Below, piece after piece: positions 44,685 through 55,146 of a stretch of DNA of 64,000 nucleotides. How positions within the stretch are numbered: the stretch's first letter is position 1; each line of letters opens with the position of its first letter. The DNA is from Rhynchosporium graminicola (lineage: Eukaryota; Ascomycota; Leotiomycetes; Helotiales; Ploettnerulaceae). Both the position numbers and the translations under genes were made by a program. The stretch is taken from assembly GCA_900074885.1 (NCBI GenBank), contig FJUW01000015.1:897160-961159 (forward strand), read 5' to 3'. The notes below the pieces were generated by a model. It made no database searches. It was not told the DNA's origin and saw only the letters and a list, made by a program, of their open reading frames with translations.

Positions 44685-47450
44685 GGGCCTTATCGATATT
44701 ACTTATATTATATATCTTAATAATATCTTGATCTATTCTGCTGACCTCTTATAATATGAATAATACGTCCGCTAAGTACTAGAGAGACTTTAGTATATAA
44801 ACCTCTTTATTAAGTTATTAAAGTGCTTCTTTAATACTGAAAGTATAGAGTTTCTAGGATATATTATCTCTCTAGCTAGTATTTTAATAGATATAAGCCG
44901 GATAGATACTATTAGGGAATAGCTAAAGCTTAAAAGTATTAGAGATATATAAGTCTTTATTAGTTTTATAAACTTCTACTAGCGATTTATCATAAGATTC
45001 TTAGCGATTACTTAACTTCTGATAAGTTTAATAGATAATAAGAAGAAAAGGTAACTTGCTTCTACTTTTAGATAAAGTACTATAGAAAGGGAGGCTTTTA
45101 ACACGTTGAAAGATATATTTACTATAGTACCTTTTCTTATGTATTTCGATCTACTGAAGCTGAGGAAGCTAGAGACTAACGCTTCTGGGTTTACTATCGC
45201 GGGAATCCTATCTTAGCCTAAAGAGTAGCTAGCGAAAGAAGGGGAAAAGGCCGTCTAGTACTTTATCGCGTTCTTTAGTAAAAAGCTAGAACTTACTAAG
45301 TTGAATTATAAAGTATATAATTAAGAACTTCTTATAATTATTAAGTGTTTTATATACTAGAGGTATTACCTGAAAGGTAATATAGCTTTAGTTAAGGTAT
45401 TAATAGACTATAGTAACCTCTATCACTTTATAACTATAATAGTATTAAGCTAGCGATAAGCTAGATAAGCTCTAGAGCTATCTAAGTATAACTTTATATT
45501 AAGTTATAGATAAGGGAAAAATAATCCCGCTAATAGACTATAAAGAAGGCCTAACTATAAGCCGGCGAAAGATAAGGAAAATATTATACTCCTTACTTTA
45601 TAAAATAAGCTACGAAGTGTAATTAAAGATAAGTTAATCTGCGTACCTAGTAAAGCTAGTAATACAATAGAGAGTAACCGGCGTCCGAATAATAGTATAT
45701 TATACTAGTTAACTTAGATTCTATAACCTATTAATAATACTTCTTTAAAAGGAGTATCGATCGAGGCTATAGATATAACCTCTACGCCTAACTAGCGATA
45801 TATACTTATAAAGCTTAATAGTTTATAGAACTTATTTAGAAGTCTAGACACCCTCTTAAGAAGCGCTGACAAGAAGCTAGGCGCTAGCTAGTATAGCTAT
45901 AGATATACTATACTACAGTTTTTTATAGCGAGAATTATAAGAACTGAAATAGTAAACTCTGAATCGAACTTATTTCTCTTAATACTTATAAAGCTATAGA
46001 AAAGGGACGCTTTTACTATTAAGAAGTTAGCTAGATTACAGAAAACCGGGGATGCAGATTAGAGTATTAATAGTAAAGGACTACTTAGATACTAGCGAAA
46101 AGCTTATATTCTGCTAAACGAAGCTATCTGTACTGAAATCATGAAGATATACTATAATAATCTATCTATAAGCTATTTTAGTTAAGATAAGATACTAAAG
46201 CTTATCTAGCGAAAGTACTATTAGCAGAAGATAAAGCTAGATATTAAAGAATACGTTAAAAGTTACGATATTTATTAAAGGATAAAGGTAAGAAGAATAA
46301 AGATAGCCGGCGAGATATAAGCGCCTAGTTAGCTAAGTAAGCTATTTAAGTCTATAACTATAGACTTTATTACAGATCTGCTATCTTATAAAGGGAGCTC
46401 TATAGGAAGAATCTCCGATAGTTTACTAGTGATTATCAATAGATATACTAAAGATATAAAGTATATTCCTTACTTAAAGATAATTAATACGCTAAGCTTA
46501 GCTTAGCTATTTATTAACTATTAGTTTAAGAACTACGGATTACCTATAGTTATTATTACTAATAGAGGTTCTATTTTCACTTTCAAGTTCTAGTAAGAGG
46601 TATGCTTCTACCTCTGAATAATAAGAGGTCTTTCGACGGCGTTGTACCTATAAACTAATAAGTAAACGGAATAATAAAACTAAGCTATAGAAGTATAGCT
46701 ATAGTATTTCGTATACTATCTTTAAGATAATTAGGTAGACCTATTACCTATAGCGAAGTTCGCGTATATAAATATATATTATAAGGCTATTAGAATAAGT
46801 CTAAATAAAGCTAAGTATAGAATTACGCTAGATAGTCGCTAAGGTATCAAGGACGATCCTATAAGAGGGGAGATACTTACTACTAAAGAAAGAGCAGAAG
46901 AAGTAGTTAAGAAACGCTAAGAGCTAGAGAATAGCTAGCGAAGAACTAAAGAAACCTAAGCGAAATAATATAATAAGAACTATCGACTAGTTGAATTTAA
47001 AGTAGATTAATAAGTCCTACTCTTAGTAAAGAATATTAAAACTATTCGATCGAGTAAGAAGCTAGATTACTAATTTCTAGAGCTATTTAAGATCAGCGAA
47101 AGAATTAGAAAGTAAGTATATCGATTAGATTTACCTTCTAAGTATAGTTAGCTATATAATATCTTCTATATCTTACTATTAGAACTATACTAGTAAAGGC
47201 CCGGCGAGTTATCAGAGGTTATCTAACCTAACTTTATTAATAGCGAAGAATCATAAGAGGTCGATTCCTTACTAGACTATTAAGTAGTTAGAGGGAGAGA
47301 ATAATTCCTAGTAAGATAGAAGGGGTTTACTTCCGCTTATAATTCTTAGGAGCTAAAAGAAAACCTCTAGAGACTCTAGAACGAAATCGAAGCTTTAAAA
47401 AATCAAAACACTATAGAAAGACCGGCGAAACGCTAGCGAAAGTGAAATAA
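44685..47450 (+). pseudogene. pol: B RT C-terminal part, RNase H, integrase, chromodomain
   Basis: Continues 14546 directly: the catalytic strand reads YLNNILIYSADLL near 44710-44750. RNase H at about 45150-45500; integrase zinc-binding near 46080-46290 (HH-CC residues mostly Tyr now), core SITIDFITDLLSYKGSS near 46350-46400 and IITNRGSIFT near 46550-46580 (DRG now NRG), GPY/F-like part near 47000-47190. The chromodomain at about 47270-47385 reads LDYQVVRGREQFLVRQKGF and then SAYNS-ELKENL; Gln and stops stand where Trp is expected. The frame ends near 47450. Confidence 0.87.
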
Positions 47451-47684
47451 TACTTATAAAAGGATATATACCTTTCTGTTTTTTCCTATAGGGTTTTATA
47501 GTTTTAAAGGTATATTAGAGATTATAAATCTAGTAGAGGTCTAAGGGGAAAAAGAGGTTTTATTATCTATATAGATCACTAGTAAACTAGCTCTCGCCGG
47601 ATAAACTCCGAGATATTACTAAAGAAAGTTTACTTAGTAACTTTCTAATCAGTAGTATTTATATTCTTATCCGCGACTTTCTCT

Positions 47685-48605
47685 CTATTAACCTCTAGCT
47701 ACGTATCTAGTAAAGCTACTTATAGAAAGAATCTAGTATAAATAGTATAGAAGTCCTTCGCTGAAGATTAGTAAGGAGCTCGCTAGAGAGAGTAATTTAT
47801 ACTATACAGAGACTACGAATTTCCTTAGAAGAGCAGTATTTATAATATTAATAGTAGCAGTGACTTTAGCTATAGAGCGCAGCGTATACCTAGATGCCTC
47901 AGAGATCGCCGACGTAATACTAGAGGATAGCTTAGTATTAGAATTAATAACTAGCTTCTAAGGAGATTTAATAGCTATAGTATTACTAGCTTTAGAAGTA
48001 TAATTAGCCTGCTTCTTCTTTATATTAAAGCGTACCTAGGTAATCTTTAATATTTCTTCGGAACTCTCGCCTATTATCACTTTTAAAGCTATATCTTATA
48101 GTTAGCTGAGAACACTTATCAGGATAGCTAGAACCTCGCCGGCTATTAGCTAAGTATTCGCTAGAGAGAGGAAATTTATACTTATATCCTCGTAAGATTT
48201 ACCCTTCTTAATATAATCTATATACTTACTAGTAATAGAGTTAGAAGCTAAAGTATACTTTAACTCAGGGAATAAAGTATACTCGCTAGCGTATCATAAG
48301 TAAGTCTCCGAACGCGGTATCTTCTTATTCACCTTAGTATAAGCTTTCGACTTTATCTGCGTATTCTTTCGACTAGTATAAAGGGTCTTATCGTAATAAG
48401 TAGAAGGGCTACTATCTTAGCTCGGCTCGCCTTTAGTATCCTTATTATTATCTTCAGCTCGCTAGCGCTTAGTTAATAATCCGCTAGCAACTGCGGTTTT
48501 TCCCTTATTAATAGAGGTAAAAGTATTACTAGAAGGAAGAGTATCTTTAAGCGAACTACTAGTAGCGCGCTTACGAAAGTTCTTATTAAGAGCTAAAAAG
48601 TTAAG
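47685..48605 (-). pseudogene. Antisense frame downstream of B pol
   Basis: About 307 codons read on the minus strand in one frame with some ten stops, all TAG, TAA or TGA of the kind RIP makes. From its start: LALNKNFRKRATSSSLKDT, then TSINKGKTAVASGLLTKR, SSPSTYYDKTLYTSRKN, ASEYTLFPELKYTLASNS, YIDYIKKGKSYEDISINFL and FNIKKKQANYTSKASNT. It is Lys/Ser/Thr-rich and basic at the N-terminus, more hydrophobic near the end. It converges on pol, exactly as the frame in E does. No family recognised. The other strand is not clearly coding. Chance cannot be excluded. Confidence 0.45.
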
Positions 48606-48846
48606 TTAGTACTAAATAATAAATTATATTTATAACTTATATATAGTTACTATTATTATTATTAGTTATTTAAGAAGGGAGAGAAGAGAGAAGGTTAAGA
48701 GTTATATAGAGGAGTTACTTAGCGTTATGCCCCGTATTCTAGCCTTACTAATAATAAAGAAGAATCAGAATAAAGGTGAATCCTGAAAGGAATACCTCGT
48801 CGGCGCCTCGCTGAAGTATCGCTAGCTAGGGCATTTTAACGCTTTC

Positions 48847-48863
48847 ACTTCTAGGATAGAAGT
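48847..48863 (+). promoter_or_regulatory. Pre-PPT hairpin of B (RIP-altered)
   Basis: ACTTCT-AGGAT-AGAAGT: 6-bp stem, loop AGGAT, seven bases before the polypurine tract. Confidence 0.5.
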
Positions 48864-48881
48864 ATTTAAGAGGGGAGATAT

Positions 48882-49063
48882 TATAATACGTTTATGCGCC
48901 TAGTGCCTCCTACTCTTGTATTTCAGAATTAGAGAGGAAGGAAGAACCTTCTCTCCTTAGTAATTAGTTTTTATATTAACCAGATCATTACTAGCGAACC
49001 TCTAGCGACTGTTCTACTATTCTATTATGCCTATTTACCTTAGCGTACCAAGTGATCATTACA
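48882..49063 (+). repeat. 3' LTR of B, 182 bp
   Basis: Starts TATAATACGTTTATG and ends AGTGATCATTACA. Confidence 0.93.
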
Positions 49064-49222
49064 TCCCTCTACTAGGACCTTTAATTCAATACTCCTTATA
49101 TCTACTTAACTAAGATATCCGACTCTCCATAATCTTTTAGCTTCTTCAGAATTCGATTTCGACTTTCGCTTCTTTTATAACTTTCAAGTGTTCTATCACT
49201 TTCGCTTAGCCTCGCTTACCTA

Positions 49223-49402
49223 ATGCCTCCTAAGAAGGCTCAGCCAGCTCCTACGACTTCACCGGAACACCCTCGCAGCCCTTCCGATTCCGTACCTACT
49301 ATGGAATTGATTCAATCGATTGAAGACGAAGAAGGAGTGATTTGCGGAAGGAATGATTTGCGTCTTACGCTTTGGATGGATAATTACTTGGATTTTGTTT
49401 GA
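49223..49402 (+). CDS. 59-codon Gag-derived ORF of A2
   Basis: An uninterrupted frame with ATG at 49223 and TGA at 49400-49402. The first 35 codons equal the Gag start of A3 (MPPKKAQPAP..., then TMELIQSIED). From EEGVICGRND onward it is the 3' region of the element read in a different frame from A3 Gag, because an internal deletion joined SIED to sequence after the zinc knuckle; both sides share AAGAC. It has all its CpA and TpG sites and no stop, unlike everything around it. Start chosen because it is the only ATG and matches A3. It lacks capsid and zinc knuckle, so a Gag function is not expected; it may simply be a remnant that keeps the transcript stable. Confidence 0.6.
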   Translation: MPPKKAQPAPTTSPEHPRSPSDSVPTMELIQSIEDEEGVICGRNDLRLTLWMDNYLDFV

Positions 49403-49460
49403 AACTTGACTTGATTTAACTCCCTTTTCTTTCGTTTTATATAGGTTATTTGCCTTTAAA

Positions 49461-49476
49461 GGCTCGAGGACGAGCC
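49461..49476 (+). promoter_or_regulatory. Pre-PPT hairpin of A2
   Basis: GGCTCG-AGGA-CGAGCC: 6-bp stem; the best preserved version in the window. Followed by polypurine tract GGAAGGGGG at about 49485-49493. Confidence 0.62.
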
Positions 49477-49496
49477 TTTATCTTGGAAGGGGGTAA

Positions 49497-49700
49497 TATG
49501 ACGGCGCATAGTATACGTGGCAGATACGGGCTATTATCGGTGCCTTAGGTATACCCTCCTTATATATATAGAGGTGCAGACTCCTTCAGAGCTCTGTATC
49601 TTTCTGTTTCCTTCGTACCAGACCATATAAGGATCATTCTTGACCTCCCTACTTGTTTTATTCCTGCTCGTATACTATCTAGAGCCCTTGTGTCGTTACA
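49497..49700 (+). repeat. 3' LTR of A2, 204 bp
   Basis: Starts TATGACGGCGCAT and ends TTGTGTCGTTACA, followed by AGTAT. Confidence 0.93.
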
Positions 49701-49705
49701 AGTAT

Positions 49706-51331
49706 ATATTAAAGAATAATATAAGCTTCCTGCGTATAAATACTAAGGGATATAAAGAATATATCTAAGGATTTTAAGAAACTACTAGTTAGAAGGACTC
49801 TACTAAGTAATTAAAGAAGTACTAGCTAACTATAATACTTATATTAGGAATAAGTCTTCCTAATATATATCTTATAAGTAGATAATTATAGTACTAATAT
49901 TACTAATATCTTGGAAATTAATATTATAGGACTTTATAAGGCTATTACTACTATCGAAGGACCTAGTTATAGAAGTTAGCTATAATATAATACTTATTAT
50001 TATAGAAAGACTTACTAAGTATATAATCTTAATACTAGTCTTATCTACTCTTATAGCTAAATACTTAGTATAAGTATATCTTAAGGAGATAATCTTTAAG
50101 TATAGAGTACTAGAAGAAATCATATCAGATCGAGATAAGTTATTTATATTAAAATTCTAGAATACTTTAATAGAGTTCTTAGGGATTAAATAAAAACTAT
50201 TAATAGCTTTCTATCCTTAGACTAATAGAGGAAATAAAAGAATAAACTAAGTAGTTAAAGTATACTTATATTATTATATTAACTATTAATAAAATAATTA
50301 GATAGAATTACTACTACTTATAGAATTCGTATATAATAGCTTAACTATAGAAATAATAAAAGTTATATTATTCTTCGCGAATTATAGTTATAAACCTATT
50401 ACTTATAGAGAACTTAACTTAATAATTAAGGATAATAATATAGCTTATATCTAGGTCCGAAATATCTAGATTTTCTATAAGGAACTCGCAGAAGAACTCT
50501 ACTTTATAATAGAGAAAAATACGTATTATTATAATAAGAATTATAATTAGGAGCTAATACTATAGGAAAGAGATAAGATTTACTTTCTATAGAAAAATAT
50601 TAATATATAGAGACTAAGTAATAAGCTAGATTATAAGAAACTTAGATTATTTAAAATTAAATATATTAAAGGACTTTTGAATTATAAACTCTAGCTATTA
50701 GCTATAATAAAGAAGATATTCTTAATATTCTATATATCCTTATTAGAAAAAGTACTACTAGAAGTACTATTAGCCCCGAAGATATATACTAAACTAGTTA
50801 ATCTACTTATAGAATATAATATAAAGGAACTATTAGATTATTAATATAAATAAGATATTATTAGATACTTAGTGAAATAGAAGAACTATTTATATTTAGA
50901 AAATATATAAGAACTTAAGTTAAGCTTTTATTACTTAGTTTTACTAACTAATTTCTATTAATAAAATTTAGATCTACTTAGAAAAGATTAGCTAGATTAA
51001 AAAGTAATTCTATTATTAAGTCGGAAAGAAGCTCGAGGGGAAAGGAGAAAAGCGACCTTTCTGCGATAGCTAACTTAATAGTAAGAAAAGGAAGCTAAGG
51101 AAGCTAGTTAGAGTATTTATCTAGATAAAGCTTAAGAGGAATAGAAGAATACTTTACTTTCCTAAGTTATTAGAATTAATAAATCTCTTTTAAGGGAAGC
51201 TATATAGCTAGATACCCTAAGGTATTATAAGATCTTTTCGCTCGAATATACTCGGAATAATAAGTTAAATCCTTAAGATCTAGAAAATAATTCTAATACT
51301 ATTTCTAGTAAAAGGAATAAGTCTTTACTAG
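49706..51331 (+). pseudogene. pol: Z2 integrase and chromodomain
   Basis: Continues 11347. Integrase zinc-binding part near 49710-49860 (KLPAYKYQGIQRI), core from about 49960 with VSYNIILIIIERLTKY near 49985-50025 and ISDRDKLF near 50125-50150, end of core with LIEFVYNSLT near 50315-50345. GPY/F-like module near 50610-50720 (LRLFKIKYIKGLLNYKL). Chromodomain near 50820-50920: LLDYQYKQDIIRYLVKQKNYL. A hydrophilic extension follows (LSRKEARGERRKATFLR near 51010-51060). G1 is inserted at ACTAG; the frame continues at 61386. RIP stops throughout. Confidence 0.84.
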
Positions 51332-51499
51332 TGTCACGGGTGAGTAACGCGTACGCAGATAGTCAAGTGTAGTATTCAAGAAGTTCGATATAAGAGAGAG
51401 TCAGGTTCTAGCCTAGCTCCGAAGGAAAATATACAGGTGCTGCTAAGCTTAGTAAGTATAAGTATCGCCGGTGCTTAATCCTAGGGCTCGCCCCTTATA
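51332..51499 (-). repeat. 3' LTR of G1, 168 bp
   Basis: Plus-strand start TGTCACGGGTGAG, end CTCGCCCCTTATA; followed by the purine tract on the minus strand. Confidence 0.92.
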
Positions 51500-51831
51500 T
51501 TACTCCTCTCCTCCCTCCGCTTATCTTATATCAGGGTTCGCCTCTAAAGACCTATATCCCGCCCTATTATATACGGTCAGGGCTCGTTATATCTGCGATT
51601 CTTTTTCTCGCTTCGTGCCGACTTCGCTTAGAAGTTAATAATAATAGCAGACTAATAAAGTATAATAACGAACTAATAGTAAAGGAATAATTAATAATAC
51701 TAGTAAAGTCGTATAAAGCCTCTAGTTATTTATTTACGTAACCTCTCTGTTTATTTCCGGCCTACGATAATAGTAAGGCCTATTACGTCTTCTCGTTTCT
51801 TTATTATCGCTCTCCCTCCTATTATTAATTA
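51500..51831 (-). other. G1 3' region
   Basis: Between the 3' LTR and the G2 insertion site (AATTA at 51827-51831). Minus strand holds the purine tract at 51500-51520 and a short Arg-rich readable part; no domain recognised. Confidence 0.5.
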
Positions 51832-51999
51832 TATCACGGGTGAGTAACGCGTACGCAGATAGTCAAGTATAGTATTCAAGAAGTTCGATACAGGAGAGAG
51901 TTAGGTTCTAGCTTAGCTCCGAGGGAAAACATACGAGTGCCGCTAAGCTTAGTAAGTATAGGTATCGCCGGTACTTAATCCTAGGGCTCGCCCCTTATA
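51832..51999 (-). repeat. 3' LTR of G2, 168 bp
   Basis: Plus-strand start TATCACGGGTGAG, end CTCGCCCCTTATA. Confidence 0.92.
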
Positions 52000-52439
52000 T
52001 TACTCCTCTCCTCTCGCTTGTTTTCTAGCGGAGACTAATAGTAAACAGTCGTAGAACTCCCCTATAGTTAATAACCGCGTTCTATTATTAGATATTAGGC
52101 GTTCTAATTATTATTATCCGCTTTCTTTATTATAATCCTACTATATTAGGATAGCGCTCCGCTCCTATTATCGCTCGATCTAGCTATTATTATACTTCCT
52201 CTTATTATCGCTCGCTTCCTTTATTATTATCCCGCTATATTAAGCTAGCGCTCCGCTCCTATTATCGCTTAATCCGGCTAAGACGTTATAAAAGAAGAGA
52301 CTTTCTACCTTTTCAGACTTTTCTTTATATAATAATAATAATTATAGCTAAGTAAGTCCCCTTTCTCTCCTTCTATTAAAAGAAATATTAAAATTTGTAA
52401 ATTATATATTAAAAATCCCTTTATTATACTATCGGGATC

Positions 52440-53000
52440 CGTGCTAAAACTAGCGGAATCAGATATCTCTTATAATTTACTATATCGCTTATACCCTCTT
52501 AGGCTCTAATTATATTAACTAAGCTATAAGTACTATACTCTGTCTATTCTCGGACGGAATCCTAATAAACTCAGTCGAATCGCTCCTGATCCTATATCTA
52601 CTATAAGAATAAGAAGAAGAATTATAAGAACCTATAAGTTTTCCTCGGGTTCCGCGCGAAAATAATTAGCTTATATAATAGTCCTTAAATCTCCTATATT
52701 ACTTACTCCGTTTAGACTTATTCCGCTAATACTAATAAGTAAGTATTATACTCCGCTTGTTTCTTATTACTTTACGCTTTATATAGAAACAAGGCCTATA
52801 CTGATCTTATTAAGGTATTAAAGGCCTAGAAAGCCCTTAAGTCCCTCTAATTCTCTAGTCTTCTCTCCGCGTAAGTTTATTTAGTCCCTATATATTTCTC
52901 GTTAGGAACTAATATTTTTCAGTCCCTTAGCCTCCGAGGTTACTACTTCTATTATTACTATTATTACCTAATAGAGTTAAATATAAGTAATTATCGGATT
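52440..53000 (-). pseudogene. G2 copy of the G-family extra frame
   Basis: On the minus strand it shares residues with the G1 frame at 55147-55900: YSTYSLVNIIRAQEGISDIV then NYKRYLIPLV near 52440-52540, versus YILVNIIDPGESISSIV in G1. It also shares nucleotides around 52790-52870 with 55690-55755. Retained in a copy that lost gag and pol, which suggests it mattered for the element or is near a needed cis region. No family recognised. Confidence 0.5.
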
Positions 53001-53279
53001 TCGCTTATTTTCTATCGGCTTACTCTCTTTTAGTACTAGAGGAGTACCTTTAGCCCTTGTTTTAGGACTCTGCCGAGCCTCCTAGGGACTCCGTAGGAAA
53101 TATAGCAGAATATATATCTTTTCTATAGTATTATCTTCTTAAGAAAAAGAAAATCTAAAATTAATCTTCTTTTTCTTTTTCCTTTAGCGAGCTAACTATA
53201 TCGACTTGCACTTAAGACTTAAGTAGTTCTACTATCGCTATATAGCTTTAGTCTCCTTTCTTATAGTCTTATATTATCT

Positions 53280-54480
53280 TTATAGCAGCTGCTTTCTAGT
53301 AACTATCGCCTCCTTATTTAGGTAGAGTATATCTCTTTCTATCTCTAACTTATATAGCCCTTCCTTAAACCCCCGGAGACTTATATATATATAGCTATCT
53401 CTAGAGTAGTTCCTTATTATAGCCCTATTATTAATATCTAGCGTTTCCTTCCGCTTCTAATATCTTAGAGCTTTTCCTTAAGCTTTCGGAGGCTAGCGCT
53501 TACGTAGCTATCTACCCCCGGAGTAATCTTTTGTTATAGCCCCCTTTATATTATCGTCTTCCGGCGTCTTTATAGCGGCTACTATTATATAGCTACTGCC
53601 TCCCTATTTAAAGTAGGATAAACCTCCTTCTGCTTCTAATATCGCGGAGCCCTTCCTTAAGCTTCTGGAGGCTAGTGCTTACGTAGCTATCTACCCTCGG
53701 AGTAGTCTTTTGTTAAGGCCCCCTTTATATTATTATCTTCTAGCGTCTTTATAGCAGCTACTATTATATAGCTACCGCCTCCTTATTTAAGGTAAGATAA
53801 ACCTCCTTCCGCTTCTAATATCGTAGAGCCTTTCCTTAAGCTTCCGGAGGCTAGCGCTTATATAGCTATCTACTCCCGGAGTAGTCTTTTATTAAGGCCC
53901 TCTTTATATTATTATCTTCTAGTGTCTTTATAGTAGCTACTATTATATAGCCGCTGCCTCCCTATTTAAGATAAGATAAACCTCCTTCTGCTTCTAATAT
54001 CGCGGAGCCCTTCCTTAAGCTTCCGGAGGCTAGCGCTTATATAGCTATTTACCCCCGGAGTAGTCTTTCGTTAAGGCCCTCTTTATATTATTATCTTCCG
54101 GCGTCTTTATAATAGCTATTATCATATAGCCGCCGCCTCCCTATTTAAGGTGGGATAAACCTCCTTCCGCTTCTAATATCGCGGAGCCCTTCCTTAAGCT
54201 TCCGGAGGCTAGTACTTATATAGCTATCTACCCCCGGAGTAGTCTTTTATTATAATCTCTCTTTATATTATCTACTTTAAGCGTCTTCTATTTTCTATCT
54301 CTAGCTTACCGGAGTACTTCTTTAGAGTCCGGAGACTAGCGTATACGTAGCTACCTCCGGAGTAGTTCTTCGTTATAGCCTACTTATACTATTGTCTTCT
54401 GATATCTTTATAATAGCTATTATTAAGTAGCTGCTACTTCCCTATTTAAGGTAAGGTAAACCTCCTTCCTTTATCTTAGA
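53280..54480. repeat. 179-bp tandem repeats in G2
   Basis: The landmark GGCTAG after CTT-CCGGA is at 53491, 53670, 53849, 54028 and 54207: four exact steps of 179 bp. Degenerate units extend on both sides (a GGAGACTTATAT variant near 53370 and GGAGACTAGCG near 54325). Each unit includes CCCCGGAGTAGTC and a CTATTTAAGGT-like end. CpG is well kept. No tRNA or frame that spans units was seen. Confidence 0.88.
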
Positions 54481-54973
54481 TATTATCGAAGGGTTCTTAT
54501 TATCCGCGCGTTCCTAAGTAGCTACTAGCTAGCGATAGTCGCTCCTTATATCTTTTAGGTATATATTCTACTTAAGCTATCGAATAGCTTCTATTATCCG
54601 CTTATTCGTAAGTAGCGACTAACTAATTATTACTACTTTCCTTATCTATTCGGAAGTAGTCTTTACCTTAAGCTACTCCTTACCTTTCTACTTCTATAAA
54701 AATTTTTTAATTATCTTTCTGCTCTTATCTTATAAGTTTAAAAGATAAATTAAATATACTCTAGCTTAAGAATAGCGGAATCTATCAAGTCTTTATCTTT
54801 TCTCGCGTTCTTAGAGCTTTTCTCTAAGTATTATTAGTATCGATTTAGCTTCTATTACTCTTATACTTTTATTATCTTATTATTAATAATTTCTTAAAGA
54901 CTTTATTCCTTAACTATAATTATTCGGATTTTAATATAAAAGCTACAGGAGCTAGTTATTTAATCGAACTTAA

Positions 54974-55141
54974 TATCACAGGTGAGTAACACGTATATAG
55001 ATAGTTAAGTATAGTATTTAAGAAGTTCGATATAGGAGAGAGTCAGGTTCTAGCCTAGCTCCGAGGGAAAACATGTGAGTACTGCTAGGCTTAATAAGTA
55101 CAGGTATCGCCGGTGCTTAATCCTGGGGCTCGCCCCTTACA
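54974..55141 (-). repeat. 5' LTR of G2, 168 bp
   Basis: Plus-strand start TATCACAGGTGAG, end CTCGCCCCTTACA. Both G 5' LTRs are preceded on the plus strand by ATCGAACTTAA, i.e. the internal sequence starts TTAAGTTCGAT. Confidence 0.92.
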
Positions 55142-55146
55142 AATTG

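Larger units (their letters stand above)
47451..48881. other. B tail between pol and the 3' LTR
   Basis: 1.4 kb that the Gag-Pol frame does not use. It holds the antisense frame (47685-48605), a hairpin at 48847-48863 and the polypurine tract AAGAGGGGAGATA before 48882. On the plus strand I see no domain in it. Confidence 0.6.
12082..49063 (+). mobile_element. Element B, Ty3/Gypsy chromovirus
   Basis: LTRs of 182 bp (12082-12263 and 48882-49063) with TCCCT on both sides (12077-12081 and 49064-49068). Without element C it is about 6.8 kb. Order: LTR, leader, gag with zinc knuckle, protease, RT (split by C), RNase H, integrase, chromodomain, a 1.4-kb tail with an antisense frame, hairpin, polypurine tract, LTR. 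All coding parts are RIP-mutated. Confidence 0.94.
11348..49700 (+). mobile_element. Element A2, short non-autonomous LTR element carrying a 37-kb nest
   Basis: LTRs of 204 bp (11348-11551 and 49497-49700) with AGTAT on both sides (11343-11347 and 49701-49705). Without element B it is only about 1.37 kb: LTR, leader with one 185-bp unit, a 59-codon ORF made from the Gag start joined to the 3' region, hairpin, polypurine tract and LTR. It is an internal-deletion derivative of an A3-like element. Its right half has kept CpA and TpG sites and looks scarcely touched by RIP. Confidence 0.93.
51832..55141 (-). mobile_element. Element G2, non-autonomous relative inside G1
   Basis: LTRs of 168 bp (51832-51999 and 54974-55141) of the G family; flanks AATTA (51827-51831) and AATTG (55142-55146) are one TSD that differs by a single TG-to-TA change. 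3310 bp. It has no gag or pol that I can find; its inside holds a frame shared with G1 and a block of 179-bp tandem repeats. It must use enzymes from a full element such as G1. Confidence 0.88.

Noticed and set aside
53280..54480. CRISPR array or tRNA cluster
   Set aside because: Units are 179 bp, contiguous, without spacers, and the context is a fungal retrotransposon; no cloverleaf seen.
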